A stretch of DNA of 21,363 nt from an uncultured Porphyromonadaceae bacterium (GTDB taxonomy: Bacteria; Bacteroidota; Bacteroidia; Bacteroidales; Paludibacteraceae): NCBI GenBank assembly GCA_937898265.1, contig CALEJM010000139.1, positions 1-21,363 on the forward strand, in the 5' to 3' direction. The notes under the pieces were generated by a model. That model ran no database searches, had not been told where the DNA came from, and was given only the letters and a program-made list of their open reading frames with translations. Numbering within the stretch: the stretch's first letter is position 1; every line of letters begins with the position of its first letter. The translations under genes and the position numbers were made by a program. Below are positions 1 to 8,609 of the stretch, in pieces.

Positions 1-267
1 TGTGATATAGTCAGCAGGCTTTACAGACCACATAGGGATGAAGTCTGCAGGGAAAAGGTCAGCTACTTCAGGTGTAGCGAGAAGTGCGTTGACGGCATCC
101 ATGTCGGCAGCCTTAGCATAACCGAGACATGCACTGCTGTTGTTCTGTGAAGGTGAAAGGACAGCGAAAAGAGGATTTGCCTTGCGGTAAGACTCGATGT
201 CTGCATCGTCCGTACCCTGTGCTGAAAGCTCCTCGGCGATGATATCGGACTCCTCCTCAGCTGCTGC
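1..267 (-). CDS. secDF: SecDF protein translocase, internal fragment (both ends missing)
   Basis: The minus strand is open across this stretch and encodes about 89 residues that resemble the periplasmic part of the fused SecDF of Bacteroidota. An acidic, alanine-rich linker is followed by YRKANPLFAVLSPSQNN, then a segment around CLGYAKAADMDAVNALL and FIPMWSVKPADY. That order (variable acidic linker, 'hPLFxxL', 'hhGYAxxxDxxxVNxxL', 'LPxxxxxxWxVKP') is what I recall of the region between the first membrane helix and the remaining helices of SecD. SecDF uses the proton-motive force to help the Sec channel release exported proteins. The C-terminal end runs off the window. The N-terminal end is replaced by uvrA sequence near 265-273. 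The fragment has no start codon and cannot be a working gene as assembled. The assignment comes from motif memory only. Confidence 0.6.
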
Positions 268-2772
268 GACTTCCTCCGTCTGCTCTTTGCCCGTGCCGGC
301 GAGGCCTATTCCTACCTCAGCGGTGAGAAGATGGTGAGATATTCCGAAGAGCATATCCTCGAACTGTTCTTCAAACTCTATAGCAATCAACCCTGTATGC
401 TCCTTGCGCCCCTGATCAAAGGACGTAAGGGTCACTACCGCGAACTCTTTGAGAGCGTGCGTCGTAAAGGTTTCCTCACTATCCGTGTGGACGGCGAGGT
501 GATGGAGATCGTGCCTGGCATGAAGGTGGACCGCTATAAGAATCACGACATCGAGTTGGTGATTGACAAACTGAATATCGAGCCACGCGAGACTACTCGA
601 CTTAAGAAAAGTCTGCAGATGGCGCTTCGTCATGGTGCGGGCGTTGTGTTGGCGATGCCTAAGAATGGCGAACCACGTTACTTCTCCACCCATCTCTCGT
701 GTCCTGTCACTGGACTCTCCTATGCCGAACCAGCGCCCCACAACTTCTCCTTCAATACGCCGAAAGGAGCTTGTCCACGCTGCAATGGCTTGGGCGTCAT
801 CTCTACCATCGACATCACCAAACTGATTCCTAACGACGAACTCTCCATCTCCCAAGGCGGCATCGTTCCTTTAGGAAAAGAGAAGAATACCTTCATCTTC
901 CGCCAGTTGGCAGCCATAGCCGACCGTTACGATTTCACCCTTGAGACCCCGATCAAACTCATCCCTTCGGAGGCGATGAACGAGATTCTCTACGGTTCTC
1001 CCGAGGCGCTGATGGTGAAAGGAAGCAACATTCCTGGCGGCATGATGATGTCGAGCTACGAAGGACTGGTCCGTTTCCTTGAGTTGCAGCAGGAGGAAAG
1101 CACCTCTGTCAAAGAGCAACGATGGGCAGAGCAGTTCTACCACACCACCGTCTGTCCCGAGTGTCATGGCGACCGTCTTAACCTTGAGGCGCTCCACTAT
1201 CGTATTGCGGGCAAGAACATTGCAGAACTGAGTCGCATGGACATCGTTGAACTCAGTGAATGGATAGAGAAACTGCCATCTAAACTCAGTGAACGTCAGT
1301 TGACTATTGCCAGCGAAATCATCAAAGAGATAAGCACCCGCCTGAAATTCCTTGAAGAAGTGGGATTGGGCTACCTCTCCTTGTCGCGTGGCACCGCGTC
1401 GCTCTCAGGTGGTGAGAGTCAGCGTATCCACCTCGCCACGCAGATTGGTTCGCAGTTGGTCAACGTACTCTATATTCTTGACGAACCGAGCATCGGTCTT
1501 CATCAACGCGACAACCGTCAACTCATCGCCTCGTTGAAAGAGTTGCGCGACCATGGCAACACCGTCGTAGTTGTTGAACACGACGAAGAGATGATGCGTG
1601 AAGCTGACTATATCGTTGACCTCGGTCCTGGCGCAGGACGTCTTGGTGGCGAAATCGTCTTCCAAGGCACGCCGAAAGAGATGTTGAAAGCCAAGACCAC
1701 GACTGCCGACTACCTAAATCGTAAACGTCAGATTGAGATTCCTGCCAAACGCCGCGAAGGTAACGGCGATACGTTGTCGCTGATCGGTGCTACGGGCCAT
1801 AACCTCAAGAAAGTCAATCTCACACTTCCGTTAGGCAAACTTATCTGCATGACCGGTGTGAGTGGTAGCGGCAAGTCGTCGCTCATCAGCGGCACACTCT
1901 ATCCTGCTTTGGCTCAACACTTCTACCGCTCCACCCAGGAGGCGCTCCCTTTCGAACGCTTGGAGGGATTGGAGCATATCGATAAAGTCATCGTGGTCGA
2001 CCAATCGCCTATTGGTCGTACGCCACGTTCCAACCCCGTGACCTATTCGGGTGTCTTCACCGACATCCGCAACCTCTTTGCCTCGTTGGTGGAAGCCAAG
2101 ATGCGTGGCTACAAAGGAGGCCGCTTCTCGTTCAACACTGCGGGCGGTCGCTGCGAGGTGTGTCGTGGAACTGGCTACAAGCAGTTGGAGATGAACTTCT
2201 TGCCCAACGTGATGGTGAAGTGCGAAGCGTGTCGTGGCAGTCGTTACAACCGTGAGACCTTGGAGGTGCGTTTTAAAGGCAAATCCATTGCCGACGTTCT
2301 CGACATGACCTTCAACCAAGCGGTGGAGTTCTTTGAGAATATGCCTACCTTTGTCCATAAGTTGGAGATGATGCAGCGTGTTGGCTTAGGATATATCAAA
2401 CTCGGTCAGGCAGCCACCACCCTCTCTGGAGGTGAGAGTCAACGACTTAAACTTGCAACGGAACTCGCCAAGCGCGACACAGGCAAGACGCTCTATATTC
2501 TTGACGAACCGACCACCGGACTTCACTTTGAAGACATCAACCTCCTCTTGAGCATCATCAACACGTTGGTTGACAGAGGAAACACCGTGGTGGTCATTGA
2601 GCATAACCTCGACGTCATCAAGTGTGCCGACCACGTCATCGACCTCGGTCCGGGCGCCGGTCGCGACGGCGGAATCATCGTGGCACAAGGCACGCCAGAG
2701 GAAGTTTGCAAGTCGCGTAAAAGTCTCACCGCTAAATTCCTCCGTGAAGTATTGGTCTCAAACAAAAAATAG
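268..2772 (+). CDS. uvrA: UvrABC excinuclease subunit A, N-terminally truncated
   Basis: UvrA is the damage-recognition ATPase of nucleotide excision repair. The in-frame reading starts at about 268 with the family motif DFLRLLFARAG; there is no start codon before it, and the Met at 331 (residue 1 below) is internal. Still present are the first zinc module (CPRC at 148, CPEC at 275), the first ABC signature LSGGESQR (358), Walker B LYILDEPS (380), the second Walker A GVSGSGKSS (about 508), the second zinc module (CEVC...CEAC), the second signature LSGGESQR (698) and Walker B LYILDEPTTGLH (721). Missing are roughly 100 N-terminal residues, including the first Walker A. UvrA is normally about 940 residues; about 835 remain. 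It is followed by gldF after 15 nt. The identity is secure; the truncation is probably an assembly or rearrangement effect. Confidence 0.95.
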   Translation, partial: DFLRLLFARAGEAYSYLSGEKMVRYSEEHILELFFKLYSNQPCMLLAPLIKGRKGHYRELFESVRRKGFLTIRVDGEVMEIVPGMKVDRYKNHDIELVIDKLNIEPRETTRLKKSLQMALRHGAGVVLAMPKNGEPRYFSTHLSCPVTGLSYAEPAPHNFSFNTPKGACPRCNGLGVISTIDITKLIPNDELSISQGGIVPLGKEKNTFIFRQLAAIADRYDFTLETPIKLIPSEAMNEILYGSPEALMVKGSNIPGGMMMSSYEGLVRFLELQQEESTSVKEQRWAEQFYHTTVCPECHGDRLNLEALHYRIAGKNIAELSRMDIVELSEWIEKLPSKLSERQLTIASEIIKEISTRLKFLEEVGLGYLSLSRGTASLSGGESQRIHLATQIGSQLVNVLYILDEPSIGLHQRDNRQLIASLKELRDHGNTVVVVEHDEEMMREADYIVDLGPGAGRLGGEIVFQGTPKEMLKAKTTTADYLNRKRQIEIPAKRREGNGDTLSLIGATGHNLKKVNLTLPLGKLICMTGVSGSGKSSLISGTLYPALAQHFYRSTQEALPFERLEGLEHIDKVIVVDQSPIGRTPRSNPVTYSGVFTDIRNLFASLVEAKMRGYKGGRFSFNTAGGRCEVCRGTGYKQLEMNFLPNVMVKCEACRGSRYNRETLEVRFKGKSIADVLDMTFNQAVEFFENMPTFVHKLEMMQRVGLGYIKLGQAATTLSGGESQRLKLATELAKRDTGKTLYILDEPTTGLHFEDINLLLSIINTLVDRGNTVVVIEHNLDVIKCADHVIDLGPGAGRDGGIIVAQGTPEEVCKSRKSLTAKFLREVLVSNKK

Positions 2773-2787
2773 AAAAATCTAAAAACT

Positions 2788-3525
2788 ATGCATACGATAT
2801 TTACCCTTTTCAAAAAGGAATTTCGCAGTTTCTTCACCTCTGCCACAGGCTATATCGTCTTGGCACTGTTTCTCTTAGGCACAGGCTTGTTCCTTTGGGT
2901 GCTCCCTGGCGGCTACAACGTGCTCGACGGTGGCTATGCGCAGTTGGACGGACTCTTCACCCTTGCCCCATGGCTCTACCTCTTCCTCTGTCCGGCGGTT
3001 ACGATGCGCCTCTTTGCCGAGGAACGCAGTCAGGGCACTCTCGAAGTGCTCTTCACCCGTCCAGCCTCCAAGTGGTCGTTGGTCATTGGTAAGGCATTGT
3101 CGGGTTGGGCACTCGTTGTTATGGCGCTCATCCCAACACTTGTGTGGTATGTGACAATCAACTTCATGGCTGAGCCGTTCGGCAATGTTGACCACGGTGC
3201 CTTCTGGGGTTCCTTCATCGGACTCATCCTCTTGGCAGGCGTTTATTGCGCTGTCGGCACCTTTGCCTCATCAATCAGCAGCAACCAGATTGTAGCCTTC
3301 ATCATTGCCGCCACCCTCTGCTTCGTCTTGTTCTACGGCTTTGCTTTGGTGGGCTCTTTGATTCATAACGGCGACATCAGCCGTATCGTCAAAGGCTTTG
3401 GCATCGACGAGCACTATAAATCAATGAGTCGCGGCGTCATCTATAGTCTCGACCTCCTGTACTTTGCGTTGCTCTCCACCCTGTTTGTTTGGTTGACCAA
3501 ACTCCAAATCAGCAAGAAAATCTAA
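2788..3525 (+). CDS. gldF: ABC-2 type transporter permease, GldF-like
   Basis: A 245-residue integral membrane protein with about six hydrophobic helices. Near residues 60-85 it has the ABC-2 permease motif: TLAPWLYLFLCPAVTMR, then FAEERSQGTLEVLFTRP. Length, opening (short N-terminus, 'SFFTSATGYIVLALFLLGTGLFLW') and end (SRGVIYSLDLLYF) match GldF, the membrane subunit of the GldA-GldF-GldG ABC transporter first found through gliding motility in Flavobacterium. Bacteroidales that do not glide often carry gldF and gldG, where their role is unclear. Here the usual gldG partner is not downstream: surE begins 17 nt later. The gene sits 15 nt after uvrA in an apparent operon. The family assignment is good; transport substrate and function are unknown. 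Confidence 0.8.
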   Translation: MHTIFTLFKKEFRSFFTSATGYIVLALFLLGTGLFLWVLPGGYNVLDGGYAQLDGLFTLAPWLYLFLCPAVTMRLFAEERSQGTLEVLFTRPASKWSLVIGKALSGWALVVMALIPTLVWYVTINFMAEPFGNVDHGAFWGSFIGLILLAGVYCAVGTFASSISSNQIVAFIIAATLCFVLFYGFALVGSLIHNGDISRIVKGFGIDEHYKSMSRGVIYSLDLLYFALLSTLFVWLTKLQISKKI

Positions 3526-3542
3526 CGAAATAGCATAACTCT

Positions 3543-4304
3543 ATGATACTTATTACCAACGACGACGGTTATCAGGCCAAAGGCATCGGTGTGGCAGCAG
3601 AACTGGCGCGCCAACTCGACGAGCGTGTCATCGTACTTGCGCCCGACGGAGCCCGCTCCGGACAGTCGAGTGCCCTCTCGGTCAACAACCCTATTGTCTA
3701 CCACTCAGTCAGCAACGCCAACGGCGTAGAGGTCTATGCCTGCAGCGGCACCCCGGTTGACTGTGTCAAACTTGCCTTCAGCGGTGTGTTGCCGAACTGG
3801 GAACTCCCAAAACTGGTGATTTCTGGCATTAACCACGGTTCCAATTCCTCTATCAACGTGCTCTATTCTGGCACGATGGGTGCTGCCATCGAAGGTTGTC
3901 TCTACGGCATCCCTTCCGTAGGTCTCTCCATCTGCAACCATGATCTAGATGCCGACTTCTCACACGTCATCGCCGCCTTTACCGACATCCTCAAAGACGT
4001 CTATACCAACGGATTGCCAACAGGCGTTTGCCTTAATGTCAACGCACCGAAGGAAGGACCTGTTGCTGGCATCAAGATTTGTCGTCAGGCAAGCGGTCGC
4101 TGGAGCGAAGAGTTTATGGCGTCGCCCACCCCTCGTGGCTACGACTGCTACTGGCTGACTGGAAAATTCTCCAACGTGGAGACCGGCACCACCGACACCG
4201 ACGAATATGCCCTCAACAACGGCTTCGTCTCCGTCAACCCCGTTCATACCGACATGACTCACTATGCCTCTATGGCCACGCTGATGCAACGCTTAGAAAA
4301 ATAA
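3543..4304 (+). CDS. surE: 5'/3'-nucleotidase SurE
   Basis: A 253-residue protein of full family length. It starts with the SurE metal-binding signature ILITNDDGY, where the paired Asp residues (7 and 8) bind the divalent metal. It continues with APDGARSGQSSALS (the conserved Ser after the Gly) and the SGINHGSN motif near residue 95, which completes the metal site. SurE dephosphorylates nucleoside 5'- and 3'-monophosphates and acts in the cytosol. It lies 17 nt after gldF and 3 nt before a small membrane protein, so it is probably co-transcribed. SurE next to lpxB is, as I recall, common in Bacteroidales and supports a single long transcript here. Nothing in the sequence looks degraded. Confidence 0.95.
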   Translation: MILITNDDGYQAKGIGVAAELARQLDERVIVLAPDGARSGQSSALSVNNPIVYHSVSNANGVEVYACSGTPVDCVKLAFSGVLPNWELPKLVISGINHGSNSSINVLYSGTMGAAIEGCLYGIPSVGLSICNHDLDADFSHVIAAFTDILKDVYTNGLPTGVCLNVNAPKEGPVAGIKICRQASGRWSEEFMASPTPRGYDCYWLTGKFSNVETGTTDTDEYALNNGFVSVNPVHTDMTHYASMATLMQRLEK

Positions 4305-4307
4305 AAT

Positions 4308-4613
4308 ATGGCGAAAAAACAGAAAATAGATTCATTCCCAATAGGACTTATTCTCGGTCTTGTACTACCGTTGATATTCGGGCTGATTTTCGTGTCGGTT
4401 GTGCCCAGTACCAATGGTCTTGAGGGGGCTTTCCAGATGATTACACATAGTGTCAACTGGGCCATAAAATATCTCTTCATCGCTATGCTTCCCGATTTTA
4501 TCTGCGTATATATCTTCAACAAGATAGAGCGTTGGATGATGTGTCGCGGAATGATTCTTGCCATGATGTTGATGGTTATCGGACTCCTAATTTTTACCCT
4601 CATCGGCGCATAA
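4308..4613 (+). CDS. small integral membrane protein of unknown function
   Basis: A 101-residue protein starting at an ATG 3 nt after the surE stop. It has a short lysine-rich cytosolic N-terminus (MAKKQKIDSFP), a first helix at about 11-33, a hydrophobic stretch at about 52-68 (AIKYLFIAMLPDFICVYIF), a charged turn with IERWMM, and a last helix at about 80-100. I do not recognise a family. The position between surE and lpxB and the tight spacing suggest translation from the same mRNA. A role in the envelope is possible from the neighbours but is only inference. It is probably a real gene because the frame starts right after surE, is fully open and contains well-formed helices with positive residues on the expected side. 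Confidence 0.75.
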   Translation: MAKKQKIDSFPIGLILGLVLPLIFGLIFVSVVPSTNGLEGAFQMITHSVNWAIKYLFIAMLPDFICVYIFNKIERWMMCRGMILAMMLMVIGLLIFTLIGA

Positions 4614-4642
4614 AAGCGAATATACTATAATATATATAAGTC

Positions 4643-5761
4643 ATGCGATATTTTCTCATAGCAGGAGAAGCCTCAGGCGACTTGCACGGCGCCAATCTCA
4701 TGCAGGCGCTGCGAAATCAAGATGCCGAGGCTGAGTTCGTCTTCCTTGGTGGCGACCGTATGAAAGCCGTTGGCGGACAGCAGGTCAAGGACTATCGTGA
4801 GATGGCGTTCATGGGTATTGTCAACGTGGTCCGAAACCTTGACAAAGTGATGAGAAATTTTCGCGATTGCGAAGAGGCGCTCCTCGAGACGCGTCCCGAT
4901 GTGGTTATCCTCATCGACTATCCAAGCTTCAACCTCCGCGTTGCCAAGTGGGTCAAAGCCCATCTGAACATCCCCGTTTACTTCTATATAGCCCCAAAAC
5001 TATGGGCGTGGAAAAGTTGGCGAATCAAGTCGATTAAGAAATATATTGACGAGATGTTCACCATCTTCCCGTTTGAAACCCAGTATTTTGCAAGCAAAGG
5101 ATATCCCGTTCACTACGTTGGCAACCCCATCGTAGATGCCGTGGAACAATATCGTGAACACCGCACGCCACACTCCGTTCAGCCTACGATAGCACTCCTT
5201 GCAGGCAGTCGCCGACAAGAAATCAAAGGGTGTCTGCTCACCATGGTTGAAGCGGCTCGTCAGTTCCCGGAATACCATTTAGTGGTGACCATGGCGCCTG
5301 CCATCGATGAATCATTCTATCGGGAGATACTGACCGACCACCCCGACATCATGCTGACCCGCAACACCTACGAAGCCGTCGAGACAGCCACGGCAGCCGT
5401 GGTCAACTCGGGAACTGCCACCCTCGAGACAGCACTCTTGCGCACACCGCAAGTGATTGTTTATCACGTTATCGGCGGAAGATTTGCCTCGTTGCTACGT
5501 CGACTGCTCATCAAAATCCCCTATATCTCACTGGTCAACCTCATCTCCGAGCGTGAGACCGCCAAAGAACTCATTGCCCACCACTTTACAAAAGAAAATA
5601 TCGCACGAGAGCTGAAGCAAATACTCTACAACCCAACAGCACGAGAGCAAATGCTCTCCGACTACGACGAAATCGCTGAAAAACTCGGAGGAACAGGCAC
5701 CGCAGAACGTGCTTCAAAAGCTATAATAGAGGCGGTTAATAATAGTAGTAAAAAAAAATAG
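4643..5761 (+). CDS. lpxB: lipid-A-disaccharide synthase
   Basis: A 372-residue glycosyltransferase (GT19) that joins UDP-2,3-diacylglucosamine to lipid X to form the disaccharide core of lipid A, on the cytosolic face of the inner membrane. The N-terminus RYFLIAGEASGDLHGANLM is the family signature. Further motifs are FLGGDRMKAVGGQ, DYPSFNLRVAK, YFYIAPKLWAWKSWR, the sugar-nucleotide binding region LLAGSRRQEIKG, and VVNSGTATLETALL near residue 253. Length is close to the usual 370-390. The gene ends the uvrA-gldF-surE-hypothetical-lpxB run, with a rho-independent terminator 15 nt after its stop. The 29-nt gap before it is A+T rich with no clear promoter, so it is probably read through from upstream. 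Confidence 0.95.
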   Translation: MRYFLIAGEASGDLHGANLMQALRNQDAEAEFVFLGGDRMKAVGGQQVKDYREMAFMGIVNVVRNLDKVMRNFRDCEEALLETRPDVVILIDYPSFNLRVAKWVKAHLNIPVYFYIAPKLWAWKSWRIKSIKKYIDEMFTIFPFETQYFASKGYPVHYVGNPIVDAVEQYREHRTPHSVQPTIALLAGSRRQEIKGCLLTMVEAARQFPEYHLVVTMAPAIDESFYREILTDHPDIMLTRNTYEAVETATAAVVNSGTATLETALLRTPQVIVYHVIGGRFASLLRRLLIKIPYISLVNLISERETAKELIAHHFTKENIARELKQILYNPTAREQMLSDYDEIAEKLGGTGTAERASKAIIEAVNNSSKKK

Positions 5762-5775
5762 AAAAAAAATAGTGT

Positions 5776-5799
5776 GGGCTGCAACATTTCAGCCCTTTT
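5776..5799 (+). terminator. rho-independent terminator after lpxB
   Basis: A 6-bp perfect stem (GGGCTG at 5776-5781 and CAGCCC at 5790-5795) with an 8-nt loop, followed at once by four T. It lies 15 nt after the lpxB stop and ends the first operon. The stem and T-run are short, so some read-through into the sigma factor gene is possible. Confidence 0.7.
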
Positions 5800-5832
5800 C
5801 TGTTTCTATAGATAAAGTGAGTTAAAGTATTC

Positions 5833-6378
5833 ATGGAGCACAACCCATCTATTCTCCAACAAATCATAGATAGTTGCTCGCAGAACGACCGTAAGGCTCA
5901 AAAAATGCTTTACGAGATGTATGCAGGCAAAATGTTGGCGATATGTATGAGGTATTGTGGTGATTACCAGACTGCTCAAGATCTGATGCACGACGGATTC
6001 ATCAACGTGTTCACCAACATCAAACAGTATCAGAACAAAGGTTCTTTTGAGGGCTGGATGAGAAAAGTCATGGTCAATGTCTCACTCAACTACTACCGAC
6101 AGAACAAGGTGGTTTTTGAAGGCGACGAAGATGCAGCAGCGATGATTAGCGACACGCTGCAACCCGACCAACTTCAGCAACTCAGCGCCAAAGAGATACT
6201 CGAAACGATAGCTCAACTGCCTAACGAACAGCGCATCATATTCAACTTATTTGCTATTGAAGGATACACGCATGCGGAAATTGCGGAGAAATTGAATATC
6301 AAGGAAACAACAGTCAGGTCTAACTACTTCCGTGCGCGTCTCACACTGCAAAAAATGATTGAACGCAACAACAAATAA
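5833..6378 (+). CDS. ECF-type RNA polymerase sigma factor
   Basis: A 181-residue extracytoplasmic-function sigma factor with only the two essential regions. Region 2 spans about 20-95, with AQDLMHDGFINVF (promoter melting and core binding) and FEGWMRKVMVNVSLNYYR. Region 4 spans about 125-178, with LPNEQRIIFNLFAIEGYTH followed by the helix-turn-helix EIAEKLNIKETTVRSNYFRA. It would direct RNA polymerase to a limited set of envelope or stress promoters. The next gene starts 6 nt after its stop and encodes a membrane-anchored protein, which is the usual arrangement for a sigma factor with a membrane partner. I could not find a convincing TTTG/TAnnTTTG promoter in the 50 nt before it. Its own target motif is not identifiable from one window. 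Confidence 0.93.
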   Translation: MEHNPSILQQIIDSCSQNDRKAQKMLYEMYAGKMLAICMRYCGDYQTAQDLMHDGFINVFTNIKQYQNKGSFEGWMRKVMVNVSLNYYRQNKVVFEGDEDAAAMISDTLQPDQLQQLSAKEILETIAQLPNEQRIIFNLFAIEGYTHAEIAEKLNIKETTVRSNYFRARLTLQKMIERNNK

Positions 6379-6384
6379 CGACAA

Positions 6385-7746
6385 GTGAAAGATAACGAAC
6401 TACATAAACTCCTTAACGAGAAGTTGGACAACTTCGAGATGCCGGTGGCTCCCAACAGTTGGGATGCCCTCAAGCAACGCTTGCCAAGTCAGCCAACTCG
6501 TCGCATCGTTCCGCTCTGGGTGAAGTGGAGCGTTGCTGCAGCCTGTGTGCTCGCCCTCGTGATGTTCTCCTTCATGTGGAGCATCAACAGCAACAATAAT
6601 GGCGTTGTTGACAGCTCCGAACTGATTGCTGAGGAACACACCACAAAACAAAGCCCCGTGTCTGTCACATTAAATGACTGCACTCAAGAGTTGGAACAAC
6701 AAACGTCCGACCCTCAATCACTTGTAGCCTCCACCCAAGGCATCACCAAGGTGAACACCCAAAAGTCTGTACCAGTAGTTGTCAAGGCCGTTCCGGCAGA
6801 AAACCTCACGATTGCCAAACCAGCATCAACCCTTCCGACCGCTAATAGCGAATTGCTGTCGGCTGTAGAATCGCTCCCAACTCCAAGCGCCCAGTCGCCC
6901 CTTCTTGCCGAAGCCGACAACCACCCTGCAACCACCTCAACCACCCCTTCCGTTATCTCGGAAGAAGAGGCAGAGCAACTGCTTGCTCAAACAGACAACG
7001 ACCTTGAGCAACACCTTAAACAGCAGAATGTCAAGTCTTCTCGTCGCACAGCGACCAACCCCAACTCAACCTCATTAGGACTGCTGGCGTCGCTCAATGC
7101 CAACGACAAAGTCGGTTTCCACCTTATAAACAGACCCAACAAAGTGGGACTGTTGGGTGGCAAAGACGAACCCTCTGATGATTTGCCAAGTCTCACCCCG
7201 CCTGAGACATTGGAAGAGATGCGCAACGACCTCCCATTCTCCGTAGGTCTCTCGGTGGTTGTTCCACTCGCCAAGCGTTGGGACTTCATCACCGGTATCG
7301 ACTACACCTATATGCACTCACAGCGCAACACCACCATCATGGGATCGGCTTCCAAGGTTTCGTCCGACTACGACATGCACTACATGGGTATCCCGGCTCA
7401 AATCTCATTCCGCATCATCGACCGCAACCTTATCAACCTCTACGTCTCCTTAGGCGGCAAGATGGAAAAGGGCCTGTCGCGCATAGAAACCAAGTCACTT
7501 CTCGACGAAAATGGTCAATGGATTGGCCAATCTGATAAATTCCGCGAGCAAATTAAGGGCTTGCAGTGGTCTGTTGGCGGCAATTTCGGCGTCTCGCTCC
7601 GACTGATTGGCGGACTATCGTTCTACGTAGAACCTGGTCTCTCCTACTACATCCCGAATTTCAAGAATCCGCAACCTAACAGCATGCGAACAGATAACCC
7701 GTTCTTTTTCAGCTTGTCCGGAGGTCTGCGATTTACAACAAAATAA
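6385..7746 (+). CDS. membrane-anchored partner of the ECF sigma factor with C-terminal beta-barrel-like domain
   Basis: A 453-residue protein starting at GTG, 6 nt after the sigma factor stop. Residues 1-43 are a charged cytosolic segment (ELHKLLNEKLDNFEMP, then a PNSWDALKQRL motif). A single membrane helix lies at about 44-65 (WVKWSVAAACVLALVMFSF). Residues 67-280 are a low-complexity linker rich in Ser, Thr, Pro and Gln. From about 282 to the end come alternating amphipathic strands (PFSVGLSVVVPLAKRWDF, FYVEPGLSYYIPNF) ending in GGLRFTTK, like an outer-membrane beta-barrel or porin-like domain. This architecture often follows ECF sigma factors in Bacteroidales. By analogy the N-terminus may hold the sigma factor while the C-terminus senses the envelope; that is inference. 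No classical FecR or ZAS anti-sigma motif was seen. Confidence 0.8.
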   Translation: MKDNELHKLLNEKLDNFEMPVAPNSWDALKQRLPSQPTRRIVPLWVKWSVAAACVLALVMFSFMWSINSNNNGVVDSSELIAEEHTTKQSPVSVTLNDCTQELEQQTSDPQSLVASTQGITKVNTQKSVPVVVKAVPAENLTIAKPASTLPTANSELLSAVESLPTPSAQSPLLAEADNHPATTSTTPSVISEEEAEQLLAQTDNDLEQHLKQQNVKSSRRTATNPNSTSLGLLASLNANDKVGFHLINRPNKVGLLGGKDEPSDDLPSLTPPETLEEMRNDLPFSVGLSVVVPLAKRWDFITGIDYTYMHSQRNTTIMGSASKVSSDYDMHYMGIPAQISFRIIDRNLINLYVSLGGKMEKGLSRIETKSLLDENGQWIGQSDKFREQIKGLQWSVGGNFGVSLRLIGGLSFYVEPGLSYYIPNFKNPQPNSMRTDNPFFFSLSGGLRFTTK

Positions 7747-7852
7747 AAAATACTACCCCAAATTAAACGAATAGACTTGTCAACCATCAAAACCACAACA
7801 AAACATTAGACGGCAGTTTTTTAACAAGAAAAAATAAAATTGAGGTTAATGT

Positions 7853-7882
7853 TTTGAGTATCAAAAAAAGGTGCTATATTTG
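7853..7882 (+). promoter_or_regulatory. Bacteroidota-type promoter for the lipoprotein pair
   Basis: A -33 element TTTG at 7853-7856, an 18-nt spacer and a -7 element TATATTTG at 7875-7882, matching TTTG-N19-TAnnTTTG closely. Transcription would start near 7889, giving a leader of about 69 nt. The leader from 7883 to 7957 has no stable hairpin that I could see. Confidence 0.8.
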
Positions 7883-7957
7883 CAGTCTAATATGTTAAGA
7901 TGGGTAGATGCCCTAAAAACGACAAAATCAAACAACTAAAAATAACAAACTCAAGTT

Positions 7958-8563
7958 ATGAAGAAATTTATCCTTAGCGCACTTTTCGTATGTGCAGCAA
8001 TGATCGGTTTCACTTCATGTGGACCAGACGAACCAGTTTACGAAGGCGTAGAAACAAACTTTGCTGGTGGTGAGTACTTCGGTGATCTCCTCGGCACAGG
8101 TACATACAACTTCGTTATGCGTTTTGAAAGTAAAGACTATGCTGCTGACTCAGTAGTAAGAGCAGGTTCATACTATGTTATCGACCTCAGCTCTGAGAGC
8201 AACAAAGGTCTTCTTCCAAAAGAAGGTACTTACACCATCGTTAAAAACTTCAACTATGCAGCAGGCACCATCACCTACGGTGTAGCTGAGCACATTGAAG
8301 AAGGTATGGGTTCTTACGGCTACAGCGCAACAACAGGTATGGGCTACCTCTTCGACGCTGGTACTGTAACCATCGACAAAAAAGGTGATAACTTCACCAT
8401 CGAGGCTGAGATCTTCTCAGGCACCAACAAAGTAATGTTCCGTTACGAAGGCGCTCTCTTGTTCCAAGACAAATCTGAATCATCAGTAGTTGCAAACCGC
8501 GCTTCACGCAACGTTAAAGTTGAGAACCTCAACCAAGTTGTATCTCTTATCTCTAAGAAATAA
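7958..8563 (+). CDS. secreted lipoprotein with one copy of a repeat module (paralogue A)
   Basis: A 201-residue protein with a lipoprotein signal peptide: MKK, a hydrophobic core, and lipobox GFTSC with the lipidated Cys at 21. Directly after the Cys comes GPDEPVYEGVE, an acidic stretch of the kind linked to surface export of Bacteroidota lipoproteins. The mature part resembles one copy of the module found twice in the next two lipoproteins: GGEYFGDLLGTGTYNF, VIDLSSES, EGTYTIVKN, AGTVTIDKKGDNFTIE, FRYEGALLF. A charged C-terminal tail follows (NRASRNVKV...ISKK). I do not recognise a named domain. It is co-transcribed with paralogue B, 46 nt downstream. Codon use is narrow, which suggests strong expression. 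A structural or surface role is likely; nothing indicates an enzyme. Confidence 0.8.
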   Translation: MKKFILSALFVCAAMIGFTSCGPDEPVYEGVETNFAGGEYFGDLLGTGTYNFVMRFESKDYAADSVVRAGSYYVIDLSSESNKGLLPKEGTYTIVKNFNYAAGTITYGVAEHIEEGMGSYGYSATTGMGYLFDAGTVTIDKKGDNFTIEAEIFSGTNKVMFRYEGALLFQDKSESSVVANRASRNVKVENLNQVVSLISKK

Positions 8564-8609
8564 GAATCAATAATTTACTCAAAACATAAACAACAAAATT
8601 TTTCACACA

